Shown: in pieces, positions 1-12,311 of the stretch
Position numbering within the stretch: position 1 is the first letter of the stretch
Layout: every line of letters starts with the position of its first letter
Assembly: GCF_000208865.1 (NCBI RefSeq)
Contig: NC_018388.1
Location: forward strand, 1,736,001 to 1,800,000
DNA from: Neospora caninum Liverpool
Lineage: Eukaryota > Apicomplexa > Conoidasida > Eucoccidiorida > Sarcocystidae
Direction of reading: 5' to 3'
Length of the DNA: 64,000 nt
Notes under the pieces: model-generated
What the model was told of the DNA's origin: nothing
The model's input: the letters and a program-made list of their open reading frames with translations, nothing else
Database searches by the model: none
Translations under genes and position numbers: made by a program

Positions 1-1842
1 GAAAAAAATGGACAATTTGCCTCCCCGAACGCGAACGCATCTTTCGTTTTTCGAAACCACGAAATCGAGAGGCCCCCGCGCACAGCTCAGGTCAACTGAG
101 CGGCCGTGGGCCGCACCGCCCACCAGGATGGCCACAATCAAGAACCTTCGCCACACGCCTCGATCTTTGGCAGCGCTACGGCGCCGGCCTGATGAATCTT
201 CTGGGAAACCGGTCTTGGAAATGCAAAGCCGCCGAACAGCGGGCTGTGTACATACCCGTGAGGAAGTTGCTGAGGAGCAGGAATTTTACGGCGAGACACG
301 AGGAATCTGCATCGCGACTCGCTCGGCTTCCGTCTTCTCTCCGCCCCTCTTTCCCTTCGGGCCCCGGGCGAGATCCAGCATCCTGGCCTCGCGACGGCGC
401 GGCGTGCACTCCCGCCTGGGTGCGCGGTCGATCCCCGACCCCCGAAGACTGCCCCGGCCCCGCTGCAGCCCCAGCCGCTTCACTCGGGGAAGACGCGGCC
501 GCGGAGCTGGGCGCGGGCTCTCTGCTCCGATTCGCACTCGCCCGTCTGCTCGACTCTGCCCTCTTCTCGCTGTCCCTGTCGCTGTTTCCCCGCGCCTTCC
601 CTCCACTGCCTGCCGACTGGTCACTTCGCTCGGGGTTGTGCGACGCGGGATGGGGCAAGTGAGGCGTGAACCAGAGGCTAAGCTGCAGCAGAGCGAACAT
701 GTGGGTGAGCGCGGCCGGAGACGAGAAGGGGACTTCCACGCGGAAGCAGACGGTATCGGACAGCGCAACCTGCGGGCAGACCGCACGGGTTCCTCGCAGC
801 AAAAAACCCGCAGATGAGAAACAGCAAAGGCCACCGCTGCCACCAGAAGGAAACACATGTCACACACGTCTTTCTCCCACTGTGCTCGCCTGATCCCACA
901 GCGGGAGGTCTTTTCTGCCTCCCGTCTTCGCCCTAGCGACCGAGAGAACGCCAGCATGTGGCTGCGCGCAACCCGCTCCGACTTGGCAAAGCCGCATCTC
1001 ACCTGCTCGTCGCAGTATCGGATGAGAAAGCCTCTCGTGGAGAACGAATTGTCCACCTCGTTGATCTTTGGAGGAACCAGAGCATGGCAGTTCCGGTTTT
1101 CCCCTTCGCCCGCGCGTTTGTGCTGAATTCCCCAGGCGGACGCCTCCCGACTTTCGGCCGGTTCGGCGCCTTGCTGCTCGTCTTGCAGCAGAAGAAGGAC
1201 AGCCTCGTTCGCGTCTCTCGCTGGCCTCCTGGCCGCGGCCCCGCGCCCGTACGCCCAGTGCTGCTGTTGCTCAGTTCGGAACTTCCGTTCCTGGAGTCGT
1301 TCCTCCGCGCACCTCACCCGCGAAGAGACGCCACTCAGGACCTTGCTGGAGCCGCCACTGGCAGCTTGCGTGCCTTCGTCTTGCTCGAGAGGGGACGAGA
1401 AATAGGTGTACGGGACTGCAGCGAGCGCGCATCGGCTGCGGCTGGTCAGCAAGCGCCGGAGGCAGACGTCGTTCGAGGCGCTCGCAGCGCCGGGAAGTGG
1501 ATCGGACTCGGCGCTCTGGGAGGCCGTGCGTTCCGCTTCGCCCCTGCGAGATGCATCGCCAAGACGGACTCGAGAAGACGCGCCTGTCGCGCTTCTCTGG
1601 TCGGGTGACGCCACGACGCCGCCTCCAGGTGCGTGGGGCAGTGAGGCAGTGCGCGGACTGCCTGGCGCCTCGGCATCGTCGCTTCCTGGAGAACTCGCGT
1701 GGCCGCTCACCGGCAGAAGGAGAGAGGAGCGAGGGTGGAGAACCAGCTGGGCTTTAACATGGTAAATGCCTTGTTGCAAGAGGTCAATGTTTCGAAAGGA
1801 CGTAAAGTGTAGAGCAAACTCCACAAGTAAGTTGAAAGACAT
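1..1842 (-). CDS. FAM135-like protein, N-terminal part (gene continues off left edge)
   Basis: Exon 1 is 1003-1842 (ATG at 1842) and exon 2 starts at 769; the reading phase is 0 across this junction. Residues about 6-28 (LVEFALHFTSFRNIDLLQQG) match the start of the FAM135 family, whose members begin with a VELHKFYNVDLFQRGYYQ-type motif. The end of exon 1 (DNSFSTRGFLIRYCDEQV) joins to VALSDTVCFRVEV in exon 2, matching the FAM135 segment DNTFCTRSFLIRYRDEEVDLND. About 240 residues of low-complexity sequence lie between the two motifs, and a second insertion follows in exon 2. Family members elsewhere end in a DUF676 alpha/beta-hydrolase (lipase-like) domain, which would lie outside the window. 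Where exon 2 ends, and which bases of 1-280 are coding, cannot be decided. Cellular role is not known from the sequence. Confidence 0.7.
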
Positions 1843-3379
1843 GCCGCCGGACCAACAAGAGAAGACGCTGACGCGAATCCCTCGCTCCCTCGAGTCGAGG
1901 CAGTGCAACAAAATTCGTTCGGGGGAAAGCGCCACGTGGACAGGGCTGGCGGTCTCGGTGAAGACCCAGCGCAAACATAATCGAAAGGTTTCGAAGGTAG
2001 CTACAGAGCTCACAAGTATTGTAGTGCACAGATTCTACGTTTCTCTCCTGCGTCCAAGTCTCCTGAGTTCGTGGGACCTCCTCTCCGACTCTTCAGTCTT
2101 TGCCCTCGACGGGGCTCGAAGAGTCTGAAGCCACGAGCTCCAGATGGGAGGAGCCCGGAAACGGGTGCGTAGACCGCCAGCGGAAGTGCAAGCATTCGCT
2201 GCTACAGTCCACGCTCTTTTGGAGTCTCCGATTCCTCCTGGCTCCACCAGTCTCGAAGCAAACAACTAGGATGTTTCCAGACACGAGGAGAAATGCGTGC
2301 ACGCCGCTTCCGAAACATACAGAAGTCTGGTTACCGGGAGGCGAGTTCATCGGAACACCGGCCATTAAAATGACAAGTTGGGCAAAAATGTCTATCGCGG
2401 CAAAAAAACCCACTGAATCGATCGAGAGCACGAATGTACAGTCCGCAGAAAAGAATGCATGGAGTGTGTGTGGTGCATGTCGGGAGATGTGTCTCGCTTG
2501 TTGCAGCTGGACAACGCCACCAATACACTCTGTTTTTCAGACAGAAAGTGACGGAACCCGGCGAACAAGTTCCTCCTTCTGCAGACAAAGACTTCGATGT
2601 ACGTAGACAGTTGAGACCCGGTTGAAGTGCACGCAATCCAACGTTTTTGCTCAAACAAGGACACCGTCAGCATGCAAGGGACCGAAGACCTTTGCTCTCT
2701 TGTCTCACACACACACGCTCTGCACGCCGTTCACACACGGACAGTAGCGAAGCAACGAAGAAGCACATGGAAAGAAAATGCCTCACATCTTGCTGAGAGA
2801 TGTGTCCAAAGGACACCAGAGTTGCCTCGACAGGCGACTCCGTTCTTCTGTCACGGTGAGTGAACTGCATGCGCATGTCTCTCTCGTGCTAGCCAGTTTG
2901 GGGGGCCGTGCCGTCGAAGAAACAGGACGGCCAAGCTGCGTCTCGCTGCCAAGTCCTCGTTCACCAGTGGCTCGGGAACACTCTTGCAAGGTCGCTTCGC
3001 TGTCGTAACGGGGAAGAGAGACCGCACCGAGTCAAGCAAGGACAGTAGACAGAGGGAGGACGCGACGAGAAGCTGCCGTCTACTAGAAGCAGGCGGCGTA
3101 TACACAAAACATCGGTCTGTGGTTTGCGACACACTTGAAGTCACCGACCAGGATTGCCTGCCACTGACGAGAGGGCTCGTGAAACTTTTAAAATAGAGAC
3201 GCGCGATTACGACGGCGTCTCGCGCGACACGCGTGGCACGAGGATCAGGACTTCCAAATAACTTGTTTTTGCATTTGCGTTGAGGTTACTGGTCATGTGA
3301 CTGCAGTTACGTGTTGCGTTTGTTGACGCCAGCAGCCAGAGTTTCTTCAAGTTTCTTCGCTTTGTCGGCCTCCAGCGAA
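1843..3379. other. Divergent intergenic region
   Basis: This spacer lies between the start of the FAM135-like gene (minus) and the proline-rich repeat gene (plus), so it should hold both promoters. Open frames here lack a good start, splice sites or family similarity. An AGAGACG heptamer at 3195-3201 fits the WGAGACG promoter element described in Toxoplasma, but a single match is weak evidence. Confidence 0.5.
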
Positions 3380-4264
3380 ATGGCTGCAGTGCGCGTGTTT
3401 GCCACGGGACTCGTGGTTTTTATCGTCGGCGGAGCCAGCGCCTTGCCGTCCCAACCCTACACAGGTGGGCCATCGCCTCCGTATCCGGTTGGCCATTCAC
3501 CGGGAATGCCGGTGCCGGAGATTCCTCCGCCTCCGGGTTTTAAGCCTGGCGTTATTCCCAACCCCCCTTACCCGACTGGACATCCACCGGGAATGCCGGT
3601 GCCGGAGATTCCTCCGCCTCCGGGTTTTATGCCTGAGGCTATTCCCAACCCCCCTTACCCGACTGGACATCCACCGGGAATGCCGGTGCCAGAGATTCCT
3701 CCGTCTCCGGGTTTTATGCCTGAGGCTATTCCCAACCCCCCTTACCCGACTGGACATCCACCGGGAATGCCGGTGCCAGAGATTCCTCCGCCTCCGGGTT
3801 TTAAGCCTGGCGTTATTCCCAACCCCCCTTACCCGACTGGACATCCACCGGGAATGCCGGTGCCGGAGATTCCTCCGCCTCCGGGTTTTAAGCCTGGCGT
3901 TATTCCCAACCCCCCTTACCCGACTGGACATCCACCGGGAATGCCGGTGCCGGAGATACCGCTTTATCCTCCTGTTCATATACTCCCGTTTACTACAACG
4001 ACGACAGCTGCTCCAAGCGTGCTGGTGTATCATCTTCCTGTTAGATACCCGCCGCCAGCTGTAGTCCCAGTTCCAGTCCGTGTGGGAGGGGCGGAAGTCG
4101 ACCGCCAATTACGCAACGCAATCAAGGCACATCGCCATAATAGGGGCTCTGGGTCTGGATCGTTTTTTAAAGCAGCTCTGCTCCTTGTACTGGCAGCTGC
4201 ATCGGTTCGTGCGATTAACAGCGGACAGCGAATGACCGTTTCAGAGGCTAATGGAGATGCTTAG
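3380..4264 (+). CDS. Secreted proline-rich tandem-repeat protein
   Basis: Single-exon frame of 294 residues. ATG at 3380 is chosen because it sits in a good context (gcgaaATGG) and is followed at once by a signal-peptide-like stretch (MAAVRVFATGLVVFIVGGAS). The mature part carries six copies of a 29-residue unit beginning PYPTGHPPGMPVPEIPPPPG; the first copy is divergent and the last is truncated. The C-terminal third has a basic, glycine/serine-rich stretch and then a hydrophobic segment (FFKAALLLVLAAASV), possibly a transmembrane helix or membrane anchor. No catalytic motif is seen and I do not recognise the family. The layout, with a signal peptide, repeats and one late hydrophobic segment, resembles dense-granule or other secretory-organelle proteins of coccidia; that is inference. 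There are no introns in the frame. Confidence 0.75.
   Translation: MAAVRVFATGLVVFIVGGASALPSQPYTGGPSPPYPVGHSPGMPVPEIPPPPGFKPGVIPNPPYPTGHPPGMPVPEIPPPPGFMPEAIPNPPYPTGHPPGMPVPEIPPSPGFMPEAIPNPPYPTGHPPGMPVPEIPPPPGFKPGVIPNPPYPTGHPPGMPVPEIPPPPGFKPGVIPNPPYPTGHPPGMPVPEIPLYPPVHILPFTTTTTAAPSVLVYHLPVRYPPPAVVPVPVRVGGAEVDRQLRNAIKAHRHNRGSGSGSFFKAALLLVLAAASVRAINSGQRMTVSEANGDA
3481..3990 (+). repeat. 87-bp coding tandem repeat (six units)
   Basis: The phrase GACTGGACATCCACCGGGAA recurs at 3574, 3661, 3748, 3835 and 3922, an exact 87-bp period. Copies differ at a few codons only, such as the change between a KPGV and an MPEA version in the middle of the unit. A divergent first unit precedes at about 3481. The near identity points to recent expansion or gene conversion. 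Confidence 0.95.
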
Positions 4265-6071
4265 TGGGTTCACCATTGGCGACGAAAACTTGTCTGAAAT
4301 TGCTGAGTTATGCGAACCGCAAGATATGTATTACACAATGTACGAGTTCTTTGTGGTATGCGAAGCGCGCCGCCTTCGGCTTCTATGAAAAAGGTCGAGT
4401 GGACAGGGATATTTTGTCGTCGTGTGGGGACGGGGGCGGGGCGGTGAGAGGTGTTTGGGAACTCTGGAGAGAAGCCCGGGCACGGGGGGCGTCCCCTGTT
4501 CGTGTCGGCACGGAGCTGTGTGCTCGTGAGGAGGGGAGGGGGATCGAGCGCTTGAAATGCAAACACTGCTGCCGGATCAGATTCGAACATTCCCCTGCAG
4601 GAGTTTATGCCCCTTTCTGAGAAACGCCGCGTCGGCTTGGTTTCAGCGCAGACTTGCACCAGACGCAGCCGGAGAAAGACACTGGCGCAACACAGTTAGC
4701 ACGGAATATGACTTGCGGCACACTCGTCTTCCACCACGTGCACCAGAGGGGATGCGCACACACACAGCTCTGCCTTCTAGTGGGCGACACGGACACAGGC
4801 ACTTGAGCGCAACACTCTTGCCGAGAGTGCTTTTGTTGAGTGTTCTCTCTGCGCGGCCCGTAAGCCCCCCCGTTTTTGACGACGCATCCAACCAGCCATG
4901 CTGCTGAGGAGTGGAGCGGTGTGAGCACGGAGGTGGTCTCGGGCGCGCCGGCCAAGACGGGCGCACCTGCGAACCAGCTCCACTGAGACGACTCGACGCG
5001 GGGCCCTGTGTCGCTGCTTCTCACCGCGACCGGAGTTCCAAGTTGTTAGTTCTGGAGAATCAGCGAAATCCATGCTGAGGCAGAGGAGACACAGGAAACA
5101 TTTTAGATGGATGCGTTGCGAAAGCCTTTCCTTCGACAGTGACACGACGCTTCTCTCCCACGAGCACTGGTCTGTCGACCGCTGCCTGCTAATACTCCTG
5201 CCGAGACAGCCAGGTGTTCAACCGCCTAGTTCCAACCACGCGTAACGCGAATGCCGATCTCGAGCGACGGAGCAGAGCGCTGCGCCTTTCTCGACGGGCC
5301 TGTCCGCGTCCGTTTTGAGCGCGGGGACAGAGCCCCACGGCTTCTGTGCACCTGAAGGTAGTCCATTGTATCCACAGGACTAGAGTGTTCCACCTCTCTA
5401 TACACAGAAACGGGGCGGTTTCTTTGCGCATAAAAGGATCCTTTCGCAAACGTGTTCGAGTGCGGCGAGACCTCAACAAGCTAATGCGACTTTTTGTTCA
5501 CGCACCTGGATGGTACCGCCTCGACTGGACATTTCGCATCCAGACCAGCAGCCTCACGCCTCGGCAATCGACTTCACCCACGCACACGCGTGATCCATGC
5601 GCTGCCGCATTACACACACACACGCAGCCTGGCTCCTCACTCATATATAAGCACGGGCACGCGTCGAGCTCGCATATGCATAGGCGGTTCGTCAAACAAA
5701 TCCCGAGCGAATAGTCTTGTGTCATCGAAGCCCCTTGCCGGCGGCCTCACTCTTGGCACTCTGCCTTCTCTTGGGGAGTGCCTCGCGCATCTGCGAGGGC
5801 TCCCCTGACTCCTGGCCGCGAAGTTCTTTGAAGGAATTTGCGACTTGCCGCATTTCAAAGAGTGCGTGCAGCCAAAGCTGTGGCTACAGAGGTAGACAGT
5901 AAAGGGTGAACAGTCTCTGATGGACCTGGCCTGAGCGGAGCTGTCGAAATCCAACACATATAGCTGTCTTCAGCAGCCTGTGGGGTAGCGTGTACAGCAG
6001 CCTGTGGGGTAGTGTGTACAGCAGCCATAAGGAGCGCGGTTATCAGTGCCTCGTAACTGGAGTCCTATATC
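4265..6071. other. Convergent intergenic region
   Basis: This region lies between the 3' ends of the repeat gene (plus) and POP1 (minus). Frames here are short, with unnatural composition and no splice-supported extension, so I see no gene. A 24-bp direct duplication (CAGCAGCCTGTGGGGTAGYG plus TGTA) sits at 5971-6018, with a partial third copy, just past the POP1 stop. Confidence 0.5.
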
Positions 6072-9000
6072 CTAGGCGGGACGATATCCTTCAGAGCTGC
6101 CTAAATTTGCGGCTTTCGAGGCAACCAGCTAACACTTACCCGACTCGTGCGGGTAACCCGCAGCACTACGGCCCGCGCAGAGCATGCGAAGCTGGAGCTG
6201 CAAGGCTTCCAAAAAGGCGTCAGCCGAGACGCAGGCAATCCCGACGCCCTTGCCGCGCGCTAACGAGTGTTCTGCAGGCACAGAGCACAGGATCGCCACA
6301 TCCTCGTCGAGTAGCCGATGCAGCGCGGTCTTGGCCTGTTTCCCGAAAACGGCTGGAGGAAGGGTACACACGCGGGACCGCCAGCAGCAGGGGGCCTCAC
6401 ACGCACGTCGTTTACAGACCAGGAGTTCCACGATCCTTCCCGGCCTTACTACATGTTTCCTGTGATGCTTCATACTTACGCCCAGTGGTGACGAAGCCTA
6501 TCAGTCGCCGTTGAGGCACCAATTCTTCCAAACGTCCAGCGTCAGCGCCTCGACTCGGCGACGCAGTCGTGATCCGCTCGCTCTGCTCAGATTCCCAGCG
6601 GTGCTTTCCGTAGTCCCTGGAGCCCTGTTTGAATCGACCGCTGTTTGGTGCAAGAGTCGCCGCCATGGTCTGGGTCCAAAATCCCATCGCTGGTCCTTCC
6701 CGTCGATCACACACATTCGCAAGTTGACACACGGTAGCACACCGGAGGGCGTCAGTCGCGCAGCCGTCCCGTTCCTTGGAACGCGTCACCGCTCGCTGTG
6801 GAACGAACGTCGCGTGCGGGAATCTTGACGACGCCTCACACGCTGGCTGGTTCGACAGGCGACTTCGGGCGTTTGGATCTGCCGGTATCCCTGGAGCAGC
6901 GGTCTCGCCTGCTCCGCCTTTCGGCGCCTCTCTCTGTCCTGGACCCACCTCCACCGCCTTCTTCGCGAGCTGACGCCTCGTGAAGCTTCTATGAACCGGC
7001 TCTTCCAAGGAGAAAGCCTCACGACGAGCAGACGCCGCCCGACGGGGAGCCTGGCCGGCGACACCGTTACCGGCTCGTCTCGGGTTCGGTTCAGCATGCA
7101 GGGGTGATTGTGCACCTTTCAGACGTCCAGAGCAACTCGAGATTAGGACCTCAGTTTCTCGATTTGCTGCGCCGCAGCTTGCAGCGAGCGGTTCTGCCCC
7201 TGAGTCAGGTCCAGCGAAATGATCAGCCAAGCCTGCCCGCACATCCACGGGGGAGACCGAGGCAGGAGCTCTCGACCTGTTCGTGGCCGATGGCGTCGCA
7301 AGGTGGTAATCTACAAAGGGCGCAGGAGAGGAACCAGGAGCAGCAAGGCGCTTCTGAAGTATATCTAACAGTGCTAGAGGCAGGCAGACAATCCTCCGCA
7401 GCGCCTTTCACACCTTGTGACAGTCCCAGGAGCACTGCTGCGTTGGAGAGACGCGGGTACCCACAACCTATTTATTTTCGCACGGAGCAGGCACCATACA
7501 TTGATTGACACAGACGGGAAGAAAGGAAACGCGTGCATACGGACCAAATCCAAGGCACTTACTTTCAAAGAAGCGAAGGATGTCTTCTTCTGTCATGAGA
7601 AACAGTTGACACAGGCGCCTCGGCACACCACGCAAGTGCGCTTCGACCTGTACGGGGACGAACCAGCCCCTGACAGCCGACTCAGGGGGGTTTTGGCGAA
7701 GAGCACTTCCCCCAGGCGTCGCCCCGGTCACGCCAGGACTGTCCTCTTTGCCTGTCTGGGTCTGGTGTGCCGAGCTGCCTCTCGCTTCCATCTCGCAAGA
7801 CAGCTGGGCCGTCTCGGGTGCCTTCACCGTGCTTTCCGCAGCTGCACTCCTGCCGCCTTTCGGAGTGCTGTTGCGATCCGAACGGCTAAAACGCACCTCG
7901 ACTTCCCGTCTTCCGCCGCGCCGGCGCCTGCTGGAGCGCTGCACTGAACAACGCTCGGGCGACGCGGCGTGGGCATCCCGAAGCAGACTTGAAACCTCCG
8001 CCAGAAAAGCGTGAACTGCGCCTGGAGGTGCGCGCAAAGGTCCAGGAGCGGCTGCAGGCACCGGCTCGGTCTCTGATCGTGTCTGGACGGCAGAGCTTTC
8101 CGCTGGTCGGATCGCTTGCTTGCCTTCGAGGAGGCGCGTGCGCGACCGCCGCTCTGAGGCAAGAAAGCGGAGGAAGTCGAGGTGCGTGAGACGCAGCACG
8201 GGAATAGGCAGGAACGCGTCTGGGACCGGAAGCCTGGGTGGGACCGGAGGGAGTGAAGGCATGAGTGGGGCATCTGCGCGGAAACCCGGGAGACTCTTGC
8301 GCTTCCTCGACTTGTGGCAGGCGGGCGGCGCTAGCCACGGAAGCAGCGAGGGAGGAAGGAAGGATGCCTCCAAGTGGGCTCCTGTCCGAAGTTCTCTCTT
8401 GACGTAGGCACTGAAGGCGCTGCGGACCCAGTCTGGGACAGCCAGCGGAGCTCCGCCGCGTGCGTCCGCCTGGAGAGGTACAGCTGGATGCATCGCAGCG
8501 AGCGACACACCGTTTGCTGGAGCTCCGACATCGCCAGCTCTGTGCGCTGCGCCGTCAGAACTCTCGGCGGCAGGCGGAGACGCCCGGCTGCCGCCGGGGT
8601 TCCCAGAGTCCGCGGGCGCCAGGGCGAACTGCCACATCGGGAAGAACGGACACGGAGTTGCATTCGCTGCGAAGTTCACGCGCTTTCCGGGGGGCCTTCT
8701 GTGGTGGCTCAATTCGTCTTGCCAGGCCGCACAGAGAGCCGCGTGCGTTCCAGCTTGAGTGTCGGGGAAGTCAAAGGGGAAGTCCGCAGCTCCACTCTCT
8801 AGCAGCAATTTCCGTCGGTCTCTGCATCCGATCGGACGCGCGCCGTAGCGGCAGAGCAGCACGAACAACCGAGCAACGCCGCTGCTGACGGGCAGAAACA
8901 GATCAATGCCAGAGAACGGCGAGGGGGGCCCAGACGCCATCTGTTCTGCGATCGAACGCGACGGTAGGCACACTGAGGCCGAACTCTTTTGCAAGGCCTG

Positions 9001-12000
9001 GACACAACCAGGAGACGTGGAAACAAAGGAACGAAACGGAGCCGACGGCGGGGCTCTCCAAACAACTAAACACGGAATCGCCCTCAGGGCACTGGTCCGT
9101 GAACCTCCTGACGGGGCCGACCCGGCGAGTTCACTTTGGGCCGTTGCTTTCAAAGGCAGTGAGGGTGCGGCATCCAAAGGGCGACGCGAAGACGGGGACG
9201 ATATGCCGTTCTCTTCTGTTCTGAGACACGGAGGAACAGGTTTTTCACTTGCCTCATCCGAGGGGCGAACCGTCGCAGCAGAGCCACTTAAAGACAGCGC
9301 TGGCGGCTGCTCGTGAGGAGACTCAGGGAACGTCACCACTTCCCCGAGATCTTCGTCTCCGTGACCCAAGATGTTTTGGTCAGGGGCGCCGCCAGGGTCC
9401 ATACTAACTTCCTGGAAACCGTATCGGCCTGGCTGTGGAGGCTCGTGGAGAACTAGTCCAGTCCCTCCGCCTTCTTCCCTGTGGCGGCGGCGTTTTCCCT
9501 CTTCTCGAACTTCCGTCGTTTCAGCCAGATCCTCCCAGTCGCTGTCATAGCTCCGCTTTGCAACCCCCCGTTGAGTCGTTTCGCTCAACGGTCGGTTGCT
9601 CAGTTTCTCGCATCTGGTAGTCTGCACACCCCCCCCAAGCGCTTGCGTCTCCTCTGAAGATCCCGTGCCCGGCTGAGGCGTGCCGCGCTTAGCTCGCAGC
9701 GCTTGACGTGCGGCCTGCTTTGCCTTCAACCTCAGCAGCAGCTTCTTCAGATTCACTCGCTTCCTACTCCGACGCGTGGGTTGCCAGAGGCACTTGGACG
9801 CGGCAGCTGTTGTCTCGCTGCGAACTGCTTTGTCGAAAAGCCTGGAGGCTGGCCACCTGCTTTCACACCACGTGTGACGTAAACCGTCGAGCCGCGGGCC
9901 TTGCAGCGTCTCTTGCGGACGCTGAGCAGGCACCCCTGGAATACGCCGGGAGCGAGGAGGGAACGGACCAAGAAGAGGAGGCAAGAAAACATCAAGGGGG
10001 AGGATCGCATCACCGGGAGGCGCCGCACTGCAGCATCCGTTAGTCAACGTCTCATGAACGACACGCTTCCACCAAAGCTGCGAACTGACAGCAAGGTCTG
10101 TTGCCACGGCCAGGTTCTCTCGTCCCGTCGTTGCCTCCGCTGCCAGTGGAGTGTGATGCGCCTCCATGCACGCCTCTCCAGAGACGGGGAGCGCACTTCC
10201 CTTCGCCGCCTCTCTGGCCCGGCGGTGATGCTGAAGGCATCTTCGGGTGGACGGTGTCTTCAGTGTCAAGGCCAGCAGCGCCAAAGAGTGCGGACCCGTC
10301 AGTTCTAACCAAGCAACGTCATCCAATAACTCAATCTGCACTGCCCCTGAGTCGACATTTGACGAGGCGACGGTGCAAGAATCGCCTGGCTCCCCGCCGA
10401 GACCGCCATGGGAGCGTGCGCCACTGTCCTCGGACGATGCGCCCTCGTCCTGGGTTTGCACTTTGGCCGCTTCGCGCAGCTCTGTGTGGGCGGCTTCGGA
10501 AGCCGAAGGATGAATCCACAGCCACAGCGTGCGAACTGCGTCTCTCCGCATGTCAGGGTCGGACTGGGAAACCCCGCCATTGTCTTTCCCCTGCTCCTGC
10601 GGAGCCTCCACCGGATGGTCCACAGGCTTCCACAGAAATTCCGCGGGCCCAATGAACGTTCTCCGCTCGTGTGCTTGGCCCCTTGTGAACAGAGACAGCC
10701 GGCCGCGTTGCCTGCCGGATAGAAAAGGCCGACTGCAGAAAACAGAAGCGTCTGCCCCGCATGCCACAAGGACTCCAGAGAGAGCCTCCAGGGAACCGCG
10801 GAGCTCGAACAGCTGCATGTAAGAGCGATCGTGTATGAGGGCTTTGTGTTTGGAGTACCGATACAGCTTTCGCTGACAGCGCTGCGTGGGGTGAGAAGCC
10901 AAGCGGTAGCCCCAGAGATTGACCATGTGGAACCGCTTGGCATGGAAAAAGTGCGTGGTCAGCCACCTTCGCGGAAAGGCAGCTCGCTGGCTGTAAATGG
11001 CTGCGAGCGCCGCAGGACGCCGTCTGTCTTTGCGAACTCGACGGCTCGGCTGCAAACAGGAAACGCACACGTGCGACGGGCAAGGCAGAGTGACAGAGGC
11101 AGAGTAGGATTGATCTGTCTCGTCAGTTCTTCAGATGAATCGATTCACAGGCAGTGTCCGAATGCAGCTGAGACGCTGGACGGTGCACAAGGATGCGGCG
11201 CGCCAGTCTACCCACGGTTAGAGAGAGAATCCCCAGTGCCCCGGCGTGGGAGAGGGCCCATTCGCGCAGCGAAGCGCTCGCCGGGTTTTGTGGAGCAAGC
11301 TGCAACTGGATAAAACGCCGAACGCGCGCCGCCCCTCGCGCGTCTGCGAATGAATGCCGCCTCGAACAAAACCTGGACGGGGTGCTGCGACTGCGGGGTT
11401 CTGGGACTGCGCTTCGTGCGTCGCTCTGGAATGAGCTACAGATCACGCGCACCGACCTTCCACATGGCGAGGAGCGGCAGTTTGCACGTGCACCCAGTCT
11501 CACAGCAACGGTGGCAGCCTGAGCGGATCCGTGCAAATAGCTGTCTTACCCGAGGAGGAGCCTTCGCCATTTCTTCCAGGATCGGCCGCCTGTACCGTCT
11601 GGGGACCCGGTACGGATTGTACGACATGCATCTTCGTCGCAACTCAACATGCAATCGCTGGAATGCGCGTTTGGCAACACCTTGGTGCTCGGCGCGCGTG
11701 GTGCCGCCCGGGCCCTCTACTGTCGTGCCTTCTTCTGCATCTCCAGCGGGCGCGGCTTGTAGCTGGTGGCGTTGCTTGCGAGGCAACTGCTCTTGCTGGC
11801 GCTGCTGGCGAAACAGTTGGTTTTGCTCGCGCTGTTGATGTTGTTTCGCATGCAGATGATTCGGAATATTCCGGATCCCCTCCAGCAGAGCCCGAACCTC
11901 CCCTTCCCTTGCACGCACCAGGGCCGGGATCGAGAGCAGCTGAGGCAACGGGGGGATATGAGCCGCTCCGGCGACCGACCCGAGGGTATCTGAAGGTGAA

Positions 12001-12311
12001 GGCTTCGCCGTTCCCGTCCTCGATTGCTCTTCCGTGGGAAACGACGGCAGCGGCGACAGTGGAGGAAAGAAGGGTATGACGGAGGTGCTCGAACTGGAGG
12101 GCAGACTTTCTTTATGACGCGTTCTGCTGGCCACCTGGCGGTCAGACGGATGAAGAGGGGTGTACTGACACGAGAGAAGCTGAGGTGGTGCCGCAGCTGC
12201 AGATGCGTTCGATGTTGGGTGTTGCAGTCTTTCAGTGGAAGCGCTATGCTCTCGTCTCCGACGCTTCTTTTCAGAAAGCCCTCGACGAGGCAGTGCCGCC
12301 CCGACGGTCAT
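6072..12311 (-). CDS. POP1: Ribonuclease P/MRP subunit POP1
   Basis: POP1 is the large scaffold protein of RNase P and RNase MRP, which process the 5' ends of tRNAs and pre-rRNA in the nucleus/nucleolus. Five exons agree in phase: 11550-12311, 7563-11049, 6480-7373, 6140-6271 and 6072-6100, giving about 1767 residues. Family motifs in order: LPQLLSIPALVRAREGEVRA (~130-150); RRCMSYNPYRVPRRYRR (~226-242); the signature WLTTHFFHAKRFHMVNLWGY (~280-300); a POPLD-type segment GIDLFLPVSSGVARLFVLLC (~950-1050) with GARPIGCRDRR; and the C-terminal LIGFVTTGQHSLARGKGVGI, assembled across an intron, with a terminal YRPA. Yeast and human POP1 are about 875-1025 residues, so roughly 700 residues here are low-complexity insertions. 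The start is the first ATG of exon 1. Identification is strong; the last 10-residue exon is the least certain. Confidence 0.93.
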
